Notes: a model not told the origin generated them from the letters alone. Shown: positions 38,778-46,050, numbered from the stretch's first letter. The stretch is DNA of 64,000 nt from Parabacteroides sp. PF5-9 (GCF_029893105.1 NZ_JARXWG010000009.1:49587-113586), one strand, 5' to 3'. Program-made: numbers and translations.

Positions 38778-38993
38778 TGCGCACTTTGCGCACTTTTGAA
38801 GATAATGGTATGATTATAAGTAATATACGCAGTGCGCTAAGCAGTGCGCAAGCAAAAACGATGCGCACTTTGCGTACTCAATCAGTGCGCAAAAATGGTT
38901 CACAGTGCGCAAAAGTACGCCAGCAAAACAGTTTGCGTACTCTGCAATCATTTGATTTACAGTTACATATCAGCAAAAGTGCGCAAAGTGCAC
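38778..38993. repeat. Iteron-like cluster of TGCGCACT / AGTGCGCA, candidate origin
   Basis: About twelve copies or one-base variants of the 8-mer TGCGCACT lie in 216 bp, on both strands. Exact copies begin at 38778, 38787, 38862 and, inverted, 38843, 38884, 38904 and 38978. Variants are at 38831, 38871, 38914, 38934 and 38987. The first two are 9 bp apart. The location directly after the helicase-like gene suggests replication initiator sites. Confidence 0.65.
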
Positions 38994-39151
38994 AAATTTT
39001 CTTATATAAATCACCCACCCACTCATTAAAGAGAAACAATAGGGAAATAAGAACTTTTTATTTTTTCCCTATTGTTTGAAATTTGACAAGACATTTTAGG
39101 CAATCAAAGTAGATCTGGATAATGTATATTTTATAGACGTACATTGGTAAA

Positions 39152-39201
39152 GCAAGTAGTACTTTTGTACGTACAAAAGTGGTACTTGCCCCTGATAGGG
39201 G
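39152..39201. repeat. 38-bp near-perfect palindrome plus a CCCCT-AGGGG hairpin
   Basis: The palindrome is centred at 39170/39171 on GTAC|GTAC. Its 19-base arms (outer end GCAAGTA, inner ACTTTTGTAC) match at 17 of 19 positions. A second hairpin, CCCCT-GAT-AGGGG, abuts it at 39189-39201. It is inside the 528-bp gene-free region 38769-39296, just after the iteron cluster. It could be part of an origin, an oriT or a terminator. Confidence 0.6.
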
Positions 39202-39296
39202 AGGGTCAAATTACTCGCAACTCGTAATTTTTAGAGATAAAAAAGAACAAATAAGCTAAAGCAAATTCATCTCAGAATGACGAAAGAATTCGCAGC

Positions 39297-39596
39297 TCAC
39301 TTTATTATTGTTCTGCCATCATCTGTATATGTTATGATATCTTTTTGTGACCAGTGCATACATACAACAAAAATAGCTATCAGCCCTATAGCAATTTCTT
39401 TGATGTAATACCCGGCAATACATATTGCCGTTATGACAATAAGTCCTTTTAGTAACTGCCAGAAAGCCCTTGCTTTTTGCCCTGATACAAAATGCCGGTA
39501 AATACTCCGAATCCATCTGAAAATGAAGCGAAAAATCTTGTAGGCAAGATAGCCAATCACTAAAACTATAAATATGATGTGTAATATTTCTAACAT
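39297..39596 (-). CDS. Small membrane protein of unknown function
   Basis: About 99 residues from the ATG at 39596; an in-frame TTG four codons upstream is less likely. Two hydrophobic stretches are seen, LEILHIIFIVLVIGYLAYKIF near the start and LIVITAICIAGYYIKEIAIGLIAIFVVC later, separated by a basic segment (RWIRSIYRHFVSGQKAR). The C-terminus is polar. No family was recognised. It is the last gene of a leftward cargo run. A stem-loop at about 39616-39659 separates it from the lipoprotein gene. Confidence 0.6.
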   Translation of the reverse strand: MLEILHIIFIVLVIGYLAYKIFRFIFRWIRSIYRHFVSGQKARAFWQLLKGLIVITAICIAGYYIKEIAIGLIAIFVVCMHWSQKDIITYTDDGRTIIK

Positions 39597-39690
39597 CTCA
39601 ATGCGCAATTGTGTAAATATGTGTTTATGTGTTTGCGTAAATACACAAACACATATTTAGATATCTTTTGTTATGCAGAAATAAATATGA

Positions 39691-40137
39691 TTATCTTTCG
39701 TTAGTAAACAGCTCAACCATTTCAGACATAGATGAAGATGTAAAAGTCTTCTCCCCTTTCAATTCATCAACAAGCTTATCATTAATGTATGCCTTGATGG
39801 AATAGCTGCATGTTGTACCTTCATCAATGCTGATCATCGTTAACAGGACGAATAAATTATTTCCTTTACCGTCTGTACTACAAACAACTTTCTTCACGTT
39901 CTTAAGCTTATCATCTACTGAATAGAGAGTTCCTTTGTACTGCCCATTGCTATCGTATAGCTTGGCATTACTGGCATCCTGAAATCCAACAGAAACATTT
40001 ACTTCATCACTCCCGGACAATTCGACCACGATTTTATGCACTCCAATTGTTCCTATCGGGTCGTTATCACCCGAACCACCACAACTGAAAAAAATCACCA
40101 TAAACAATGCTGCTACAACTAAAAATTTACTTTTCAT
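39691..40137 (-). CDS. Small lipoprotein of unknown function
   Basis: The 148-residue protein has a clear lipoprotein signal (MKSKFLVVAALFMVIFFSC, Cys at 19) followed by a GGSGDNDP linker of the kind that favours surface export in Bacteroidetes. The rest is beta-rich (HKIVVELSGSDEVNVSVGFQ) and similar in length to single-domain immunoglobulin-like lipoproteins. No function is readable. It is in the same orientation as the flanking cargo genes. Confidence 0.75.
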   Translation of the reverse strand: MKSKFLVVAALFMVIFFSCGGSGDNDPIGTIGVHKIVVELSGSDEVNVSVGFQDASNAKLYDSNGQYKGTLYSVDDKLKNVKKVVCSTDGKGNNLFVLLTMISIDEGTTCSYSIKAYINDKLVDELKGEKTFTSSSMSEMVELFTNER

Positions 40138-40184
40138 AAGAATGTGTTATTGATTTATATATAAATAATTACGCAAATAAGCAG

Positions 40185-40586
40185 TTAGTCAAAGAAGCTG
40201 ACTAACCTTTCTTTCAATTTGATTTCTTCTTCAATATCTTCAAAATCACCACTGCACTGAGAAAATATGCCCTTCGCTTTGTCGTAAATATCCAAGGCTT
40301 TATCTACATCAAGGACTTCCTTCTTTTTTTCTTCGTATGTTTCTTGAATGAATGAGACAGGAGAAAATTCAAGTCCTCCATGAAGAACTGTGTTAGCTTC
40401 TTCCATTGCCAGGTAATGAGGTTCACCTCTCAATGAACTTTGCAAGTAAGCACTATGAGCCGAGTTAGCCCGTTGAACGATGAATTCTTCTACATCATCA
40501 TCCTTAAGCATTTGTGGCTGATAGTTGTTCAGATAAGAGAATAGGTTCCTTTGAAAAGAATCAAGAAGGTTTAATTTATTATCCAT
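40185..40586 (-). CDS. DUF1896-family protein
   Basis: This 133-residue acidic, helical protein resembles DUF1896, a family found mainly in Bacteroidetes conjugative and mobilisable elements. The segment ANTVLHGGLEFSPVSFIQET is the recognisable core. The function is unknown. It follows the 145-residue-frame gene by about 50 bp and probably shares its transcript. The call rests on memory of the family pattern, not on a search. Confidence 0.65.
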   Translation of the reverse strand: MDNKLNLLDSFQRNLFSYLNNYQPQMLKDDDVEEFIVQRANSAHSAYLQSSLRGEPHYLAMEEANTVLHGGLEFSPVSFIQETYEEKKKEVLDVDKALDIYDKAKGIFSQCSGDFEDIEEEIKLKERLVSFFD

Positions 40587-40637
40587 GAGATTATATTTTT
40601 GTATGTATACTTGTTTGTTATTTTAATCCTAACTGGG

Positions 40638-41015
40638 CTACAGGTAGCCATTCAAGGTTAGTATGGCAATCTGTTTGGGATAGCTCTCAAAATCAAATAG
40701 ATTAATAGGAATATGTTTTACACTGGTACCCACACCAAGTTCAATCCCGGTGATAATATGAAACAGTCCGAACATTGCTGTATTATTTAGAGAAGACAAC
40801 TTTACATCTTTCCCTAATGTTTCGTTGTAGGTTTCCAAAGCGTGAAGAAAGACGAGATAAGGATCTAAACTAGTATCATTCTTGCAGTAGTCGGTAATAT
40901 CTTCGGATATGTACCAGTATTCCAAAAGGTGTTTTGGAATTTCTGAGGTTAGTGCATTGATGTTTTTGTTTATATAGTCAATGCTTTCTTGAATGAGTGA
41001 ATTTGTTTTTACCAT
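40638..41015 (-). CDS. Hypothetical cargo protein behind structured leader
   Basis: The ATG at 41015 gives 125 residues; the longer frame would run into the leader RNA. The protein looks mixed alpha/beta and soluble (LIQESIDYINKNINALTSEI, YLVFLHALETYNETLG). No motif was recognised. It is the first gene after a leftward promoter (-7 box at 41253-41260) and a 230-nt structured leader. DUF1896 follows. Confidence 0.6.
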   Translation of the reverse strand: MVKTNSLIQESIDYINKNINALTSEIPKHLLEYWYISEDITDYCKNDTSLDPYLVFLHALETYNETLGKDVKLSSLNNTAMFGLFHIITGIELGVGTSVKHIPINLFDFESYPKQIAILTLNGYL

Positions 41016-41077
41016 GTTTTCCGTTTTTACAACTTGGAGTATCACGGCAAAAAAAGAAGACGTGGTACTCACCAAGT

Positions 41078-41194
41078 CCGAAGTGGAGGTACTGGTATAC
41101 CCGACAAACGAAACAAGGCAAGCCCACGCCTATACGGCATGAGCATTGCACAGTTTCCTCGTTTGTCTCAAATTACCAGTTTTCCACTTCGAGG
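41078..41194 (-). ncRNA. Structured 5' leader with long imperfect stem
   Basis: Arms at 41078-41114 and 41153-41194 are largely complementary: GAAGTGGA, ACTGGTA and ACAAACGA each have a match in the other arm, around a 38-nt loop. On the minus strand the helix is preceded by a small hairpin (AGCGG/CCGCT, 41227-41242). It is followed by a small GGT/ACC hairpin and a seven-T run near 41051-41057, so attenuation is possible. It lies between the promoter and the gene starting at 41015. Confidence 0.5.
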
Positions 41195-41252
41195 TTTATG
41201 TGAACGCTATACTAATATGTCTTTAGCGGAGTAAACCGCTTATTTTCTGATG

Positions 41253-41260
41253 CAAAGATA
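41253..41260 (-). promoter_or_regulatory. -7 element of the leftward cargo promoter
   Basis: On the minus strand this reads TATCTTTG followed by CATC, a good Bacteroidetes -7 box, about 240 bp upstream of the gene starting at 41015. Confidence 0.6.
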
Positions 41261-41333
41261 CAGTTTTTCTAATAAAAGTTATATATAAAATCTGAATTAT
41301 GGCAACAATGGCAATTGGGCGCTGGGCGGGGAA

Positions 41334-41382
41334 CACGAATGTTCGTGCGGGTGCGAACGCTTGAAAATCCGACAGGATTTTC
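41334..41382. other. GC-richer hairpin cluster 3' of the vWA-like lipoprotein gene
   Basis: CACGAA-TG-TTCGTG (41334-41347), an alternative GTTCG/CGAAC pairing (41341-41358) and GAAAATCC-GACA-GGATTTTC (41363-41382) lie in a segment clearly richer in G+C than its surroundings (about 41305-41440). It may be a terminator region for the PLD/vWA operon or a structured RNA. No coding frame is convincing. Confidence 0.5.
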
Positions 41383-41467
41383 TGCGGGAAAACACCTCGC
41401 CTTGTGCCGAACCGCTTGTTGTGTGGTCACCCTATTGTTGTCTACAGATTGTTCTTATTGCTTATTA

Positions 41468-42373
41468 TCAAAACTTTTTCCAATCAAAACTCTTGAAACC
41501 ACTATCTTTTGCCCACTTTCTCCAAACAGCTTCCAATATTTCATTGTCGCGCAAACCTTTTGGATTTTTATATGTATTCAATCTGTTATCAAAATCTCTT
41601 TCGTGAGTTTCTAAAATATGTAAATTAAATTCAATATCTGATTTAACACACTGATAAGAAGGCAAAGTCAAAGATTTTTCCCTTTCAAGTGCAGTTTTTA
41701 CATCTGTCTTGTTTTCTATACAGTATTGTCGAACTTTCTTAATTTCTGCTTCGCTAAAATAAAATTGACGATTTGTGTTTGCATTCCAGTATTCCAAATA
41801 ACCATCTGTGAAAATGTAAATATGGTTATCGTAATTTATGAAAGTAGTATCTAATCCATTGGTCAGATATGTGTTTTCCTTTACAATATTTCCATTTTCA
41901 ATTTTTTCAATCAAAATACTGATTAAATCTAATCCTTTATTTTTGGTGTTGTCATAGAGAGAAATGACTGAATTTTCAAATTCAACAAGTTTTTCAGCTA
42001 ACCCATTACCTTCAAATTGACCTGTTGAGTTTACAAACTGTTGTTTATCTCCAAGACTTTTAATTTGGTCAACATCCACGATTGCTGAGATATTCCCGGA
42101 GAATGGGGAAAAGGATATACTCGATTTATCTCCAATTTTCTCACCGGGTTTCACACATTCGTTTTTAAAAAATTGAATAATTTTTCGTATTTCGTCAATA
42201 TCCTTGGGCGGATATTGCTGATTAGGAATGTTGCTATTTATAAACGGTTCAATACGGTCGGACATATCGGACAGAATGACAATATTCTGGTATGTTAAAT
42301 GCTTATTTTTCGCTTCAGGCAAACAAGATGCAAACAAAATAATTGCTAACAAAAAAACTATGCTCTTTTTCAT
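41468..42373 (-). CDS. Lipoprotein with vWA-like fold, partner of the PLD protein
   Basis: The 301-residue protein has a lipoprotein signal (MKKSIVFLLAIILFASC, Cys17). From residue 30 it reads QNIVILSDMSDRIE, a strand followed by a DxSxR motif at 36-40 resembling a vWA MIDAS. Near 190, HIYIFTDGYLEYW gives the later Asp of such folds. The C-terminal part is helical and basic (ILEAVWRKWAKDSGFKSFDWKKF). It begins 8 bp after the PLD gene and is surely co-transcribed with it. It is predicted to sit in the envelope. No described family was recognised. Confidence 0.75.
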   Translation of the reverse strand: MKKSIVFLLAIILFASCLPEAKNKHLTYQNIVILSDMSDRIEPFINSNIPNQQYPPKDIDEIRKIIQFFKNECVKPGEKIGDKSSISFSPFSGNISAIVDVDQIKSLGDKQQFVNSTGQFEGNGLAEKLVEFENSVISLYDNTKNKGLDLISILIEKIENGNIVKENTYLTNGLDTTFINYDNHIYIFTDGYLEYWNANTNRQFYFSEAEIKKVRQYCIENKTDVKTALEREKSLTLPSYQCVKSDIEFNLHILETHERDFDNRLNTYKNPKGLRDNEILEAVWRKWAKDSGFKSFDWKKF

Positions 42374-42381
42374 TGTCTTAT

Positions 42382-44277
42382 TTAATTTCTAACTACTTGT
42401 TCTATTTCGTTTACTCTTTTCGTTACTTCATTTTCAGAATAATAGTTCGGCAGATATTCAATAAATCCTGCTTTATAAGCAGAGATAACAGTGCTAAGAA
42501 TTTCATCTGTGAATATTTTACCACTTGTTATCCTCGCATTGAAATCGTCAAAGATTATTTTTGTCTGTTTCAATAAATCGGCATATTTGTTTTCTATTTG
42601 ATTTTGACGATTATTCATTTCTTGTTCTAGTTTTGATATTTTATCATTATTGTCTTTCAATGAGTTGTTGCAGTCATCTATTTTTTTTAGAAGGACTTCT
42701 TTATCTCCATTTAAATCTATCATTTTTCTTGCTAATAGTTGAATTTTTCTTGTTTTTTCGGCATCAACAATTTCTCTCTGAGATTTTTTATAGCTGTTTG
42801 ATACGTAATTTATTATAAAGTGTGTTATAATAAGAGGCAACATGCCGAATACAAAAATCAGCCAAAATTCACCGTGAGTCACAACGTCCCAAATTTTCAT
42901 TTGAGATTCTTGTCCGACCAACAAACTTTTTATTTCGTCTGTATTTATTGCAACCATTGTGGCAACTAAAACATCAAAAATTAATACGCCAATCCAAAAA
43001 CACAGGATATTTACCCATTTTTTTTCACTGCCAAATAACTTCAAGTTTGATAGAGAAATCGGGATCAAAAAGAACAATATAGCCATTATTCCAAACAAAG
43101 ACCCCTCTGTTGAGAATATTTTCAGAATGGCGTTTGCATCTACAAGCTGTGGCAATCCGGGATTTATACCTGCTTCCAATGAAGTGCGAATTGTATTTGC
43201 TTCAAAAAATACTTTATACATTGCTGACGCAAAGAATATTGACAAGTAATAAATAAATACGGCTAAACCCAAAAGAGCCAGAACTGTACCAACAGTCCAA
43301 AATCTTTTCACAATAACCGCTCCTTCTAATTCTTCTTGTTCGAGTTTGTTTTTTTCAATCTCTTTATTGATTTGGAATAATCCTTTTTCACTTGTGCTGT
43401 TATTGCCTGTTTCTAAAATAGATTTTCGCTGTTTTAGTTCTTCATTCTTATCTGAAATTTGTCGTTTTTCTAAATCAATCTCACGCTTCTCTACATTTAT
43501 TTCAGTTAATTTGTCATTTTCCAAATCTGTTCTATTACCTTCGAATGCAGAACTTATATTTGAAGTAAGAATATTTTTTTTACTACTCAACCCTTCATCC
43601 GTTGCAAATACGCGAATTTTTTCTTTGATATTATTATATTCAGACTTAAAAATATCAATATTTCCTTCACTTTCTTTAGATTTTTCATATCCTTGTTTTT
43701 TGTAATCTTCAGCATCAATTTGAGCAGACAAATAAACGAGACTATTTAATTGCTGGAAAAAAGCATCCACGAAATTTTGGGGTTGTGATTGTTGCATATT
43801 GTTTTCTTTTTGTACTATAGTTGTATTTACATCAATATTATGGTCGATATTGTATTTTAACCTTTCAAATTCGACAAAGAGTTGTTTGTATGTTGTATAA
43901 TCATCTGAAACATTCACATTTTCAACATTATTATTACTTGCGTTATAAGAATAATTGTATGAACCATTTATTGAAATTTTATTGTCGAGCAAGCAAAATT
44001 TATGGTGCATCATTCCTCTTTCATCTCCTGTATCAAAAGCATGAACATTTATATTTGCATCTTTAAGCATTTGCTTTACAGTTTCATTTTGGGCATTTGA
44101 AGAAAGAATAATATCAATAAAGACGTTTCTATTTTTTGCATCAATCAGTGCATTTGCAATATCTCTGTCTGTAAACCATGCCATTGCAAGATAAACACAC
44201 TGTTTTGAGTTGTTTATCTCGGAAATAATTCTTTGTTTAATTCCTGTTCCGTTAGTAATAATTTCATTCATATTCAA
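42382..44277 (-). CDS. PLD-like nuclease domain fused to coiled coils and four TM helices
   Basis: The 631-residue protein opens with a single PLD-like domain (about 8-145): CVYLAMAWFTDRDIANALIDA, then the HKD motif HHKFCLLD (His91, Lys93, Asp98) and NGSYNYS. A coiled coil follows (about 255-320), then four membrane segments at about 327-350, 393-412, 424-446 and 470-492. A second coiled coil (500-575) and a soluble C-terminus complete it. A single HKD implies a dimer acting on phosphodiester bonds of nucleic acid or lipid. Both ends should face the cytoplasm. It leads an operon with the vWA-like lipoprotein. Confidence 0.82.
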   Translation of the reverse strand: MNMNEIITNGTGIKQRIISEINNSKQCVYLAMAWFTDRDIANALIDAKNRNVFIDIILSSNAQNETVKQMLKDANINVHAFDTGDERGMMHHKFCLLDNKISINGSYNYSYNASNNNVENVNVSDDYTTYKQLFVEFERLKYNIDHNIDVNTTIVQKENNMQQSQPQNFVDAFFQQLNSLVYLSAQIDAEDYKKQGYEKSKESEGNIDIFKSEYNNIKEKIRVFATDEGLSSKKNILTSNISSAFEGNRTDLENDKLTEINVEKREIDLEKRQISDKNEELKQRKSILETGNNSTSEKGLFQINKEIEKNKLEQEELEGAVIVKRFWTVGTVLALLGLAVFIYYLSIFFASAMYKVFFEANTIRTSLEAGINPGLPQLVDANAILKIFSTEGSLFGIMAILFFLIPISLSNLKLFGSEKKWVNILCFWIGVLIFDVLVATMVAINTDEIKSLLVGQESQMKIWDVVTHGEFWLIFVFGMLPLIITHFIINYVSNSYKKSQREIVDAEKTRKIQLLARKMIDLNGDKEVLLKKIDDCNNSLKDNNDKISKLEQEMNNRQNQIENKYADLLKQTKIIFDDFNARITSGKIFTDEILSTVISAYKAGFIEYLPNYYSENEVTKRVNEIEQVVRN

Positions 44278-44438
44278 TTGTTTATTTTTAACCTATATGG
44301 TATGTTGTGGTTACAGACCAGTCAACTTAAGATAGGAATAATCCGTAAAGTAGTCAACTAATTTCAGGACGCTACAATACGCATGGTGTCGCACAACTCA
44401 CATTTTCACACAATCTTTATCCAATTATGCTCGCCCCA

Positions 44439-44446
44439 CAAAGATA
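44439..44446 (-). promoter_or_regulatory. -7 element of the PLD/vWA operon
   Basis: On the minus strand this reads TATCTTTG, followed by TGGGGCG, about 160 bp upstream of the PLD start. No clear -33 partner was identified. The 224-bp gap holds no gene. Confidence 0.55.
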
Positions 44447-44501
44447 GTACTTTCTTAAATAATTCTAATAAATAGAAACTACATTTCTAAAAATTAGACT
44501 T

Positions 44502-45671
44502 TTATGCTACCCACTTCGTCAACATCTCCCTGATTATATCCTCGTCCTGAAGATGTGTGTAAATATCTTTAATGTCGTTCCCTTCCGCATGTCCCATAAT
44601 TCGTTCAGCAATATTTTCCTGGATGCCTTTCTGGGCAGCAATCGTTCGGAATGAATGCCTGGCTCGATGGAACGTTACCTGTTTATTTATACCTTGTTCG
44701 TTCATTATGTCTTTCAGATAACGGTTCGTGGGTTGATTCGTCAAGACGGTAAATATCTTTTGAAAGTCCTTCCCGGAGCCGAGTAAGGCTTTTACTTTAT
44801 CAGAAACAATCGGAATTCGGTAGGGTATATTATTTTTATAGCGTTCATTGCAAAGCAAAAGACACTTATGTCCATCCACCATATAATATTTCAAATCAGC
44901 ATAGGTAACAATATCATACTCAGCATACGAAAGTCCACTATAACACGCAAAGAGGAAATTGCGCAAGACCGTTTGTTTTCCTTTGGTATAGACATTGCTT
45001 TCGTAAACTTTGTATAGCGTTTCGATTTCTTCTTCCGTTAAAACATCGTTATTCTCTGCTTTGATTTTCTTTTTGATTTCAAAGTTGTCATACGGATTCT
45101 TGGTGATTAGCTCTTTCTTCATGGCTACACCTATCAGAAACTTGAAATTAGCATGCTTTTTGTAAACGGTAGATTGTTTGTTGCCGGATTCTATTTCGTG
45201 CTTATGGAAGCTTTGAATAAAGTCGAGCGTTATTTCGCTAAACAAAAGGGTTGGTTTCCATAGCTTCATTGTATTGATAAGCTTTTTATAGTTATCAATA
45301 GTTCCTTTGCGCCTGTCTGTTTGGAGAAATTCGAGTTCTTGTGTGATGAAGTCATAAAAATCTGTATGACTTTCCGTCTTTTCAAACAATAGCTCTCGAA
45401 ACTTAGGAATAGGTAGCGGATTATTATGGTTATCCAACACAAGCTTAACCGCTCTCTGCTCTATCTCTTTGATATACTTGTTATAACGGAAAGATAGCGG
45501 TTCTCCAGCACGAACCATTGAAGCGTTCTTATCCCAATGCCGGGGAAGAATAGAAATTCCTAAACCAATATGGGTACTCTTTCGATGGGCGACATAACGC
45601 AGGGCTAATTGCTGTTTGCCATCTTGCTTGGTGTAGTCCTTGCGTAGGACAATTCTTACTGTTGCTCTCAT
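44502..45671 (-). CDS. Tyrosine recombinase (integrase) of the element
   Basis: The 389-residue protein has an arm-binding N-terminal domain (RYVAHRKSTHIGLGISILPRHWDK), a SAM-like core-binding domain (about 105-200) and a catalytic domain with His335-x-x-Arg338 (HRARHSFRT), His361 (IMGHAEG) and the nucleophile Tyr371 (IYTHL). The usual first Arg (GLR) is replaced: the segment reads CYSGLSYAEY. That is also known in some Bacteroidetes element integrases. It lies next to the att site in tRNA-Cys, with arm-like repeats in its own upstream region. Confidence 0.92.
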   Translation of the reverse strand: MRATVRIVLRKDYTKQDGKQQLALRYVAHRKSTHIGLGISILPRHWDKNASMVRAGEPLSFRYNKYIKEIEQRAVKLVLDNHNNPLPIPKFRELLFEKTESHTDFYDFITQELEFLQTDRRKGTIDNYKKLINTMKLWKPTLLFSEITLDFIQSFHKHEIESGNKQSTVYKKHANFKFLIGVAMKKELITKNPYDNFEIKKKIKAENNDVLTEEEIETLYKVYESNVYTKGKQTVLRNFLFACYSGLSYAEYDIVTYADLKYYMVDGHKCLLLCNERYKNNIPYRIPIVSDKVKALLGSGKDFQKIFTVLTNQPTNRYLKDIMNEQGINKQVTFHRARHSFRTIAAQKGIQENIAERIMGHAEGNDIKDIYTHLQDEDIIREMLTKWVA

Positions 45672-45687
45672 ATTTGCTCGAATAAAA

Positions 45688-45708
45688 TTCGGTCAACATT
45701 CGGTCAAC
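45688..45708. other. Integrase arm-type direct repeats, right end
   Basis: TTCGGTCAAC is present at 45688-45697 and 45699-45708, an 11-bp period, in the same orientation as the left-end pair. The sites sit 17 bp upstream of the integrase start, so integrase binding here may also repress its own gene. Next to them, TGCAATTTCTGAAATT (45715-45730) recurs downstream of the HTH gene near 37132. Confidence 0.65.
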
Positions 45709-45778
45709 AGAATATGCAATTTCTGAAATTTCGCTTTCTAAACCTTCTACCACAAAGGCGTTAATTGCTTGAAAAACA

Positions 45779-45809
45779 GAAGGATTAGAAATTTACTTTC
45801 TAATCCTTC
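45779..45809 (-). terminator. Element-borne terminator for tRNA-Cys
   Basis: A perfect 13-bp stem (GAAGGATTAGAAA with its complement) around TTTAC is followed, on the minus strand, by TGTTTTTC. It lies inside the element, 11 bp from the att core, exactly where it would terminate the tRNA-Cys transcript and shield the integrase. Confidence 0.8.
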
Positions 45810-45819
45810 AACATACTTA

Positions 45820-45840
45820 GAGGTTCCTGGCGGATTCGAA
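45820..45840. other. attR core within tRNA-Cys
   Basis: This is the right copy of the 21-bp att core, forming the 3' end of the intact tRNA-Cys gene (acceptor and T-arm). It matches 35686-35706 exactly. Confidence 0.9.
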
Positions 45841-45891
45841 CCGCCGTAGACGGTTTTGCAGACCGGTGCCTAGCCACTCGGCCAAGGAACC
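45821..45891 (-). tRNA. tRNA-Cys (GCA), integration target
   Basis: Read on the minus strand, the acceptor GGTTCCT pairs with AGGAACC, the discriminator is T as expected for Cys, the anticodon loop CTGCAAA gives GCA and the T-arm is GGTTCGAATCC. The gene stays intact after insertion because the element supplies an identical 3' end. Confidence 0.95.
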
Positions 45892-46050
45892 CAATCAAAG
45901 GAAGCTATTCCTTTTTGCGACTGCAAAGTAAACGATTCTTTTTGGAAATAGCAAATGTTTATTTTCTTTTTTGGAAGGGGTTAACTCCAGGGTGTATTGG
46001 AGGAGTGGCAAAAAATGGCTTACTTTGTTTTCTCAAAGAAAAGATGGGAT

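Larger units (their letters stand above)
35686..45840. mobile_element. Integrative element of ~10.1 kb in tRNA-Cys
   Basis: The element is bounded by an identical 21-bp direct repeat at 35686-35706 and 45820-45840 that corresponds to the 3' end of tRNA-Cys. A tyrosine recombinase lies next to the tRNA end. Inside are a toxin-antitoxin pair, an excisionase-like HTH gene, an SF3-helicase-like gene with iteron-like repeats, DUF1896 and other cargo, and a PLD/vWA gene pair. No relaxase, mating-pair or phage structural gene is seen, so it is not self-transmissible. It may be mobilised in trans or by a helper phage (inference). Confidence 0.92.

Noticed and set aside
38777..39079. 100-codon frame after the helicase gene
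   Set aside because: It begins at a TTG inside the iteron cluster and its composition just follows the repeats; no protein-like features.
41034..41234. Forward frames across the leader (for example 66-68 codons)
   Set aside because: They read through the inverted repeat and opposite to the promoter and genes; the paired arms explain the sequence better.
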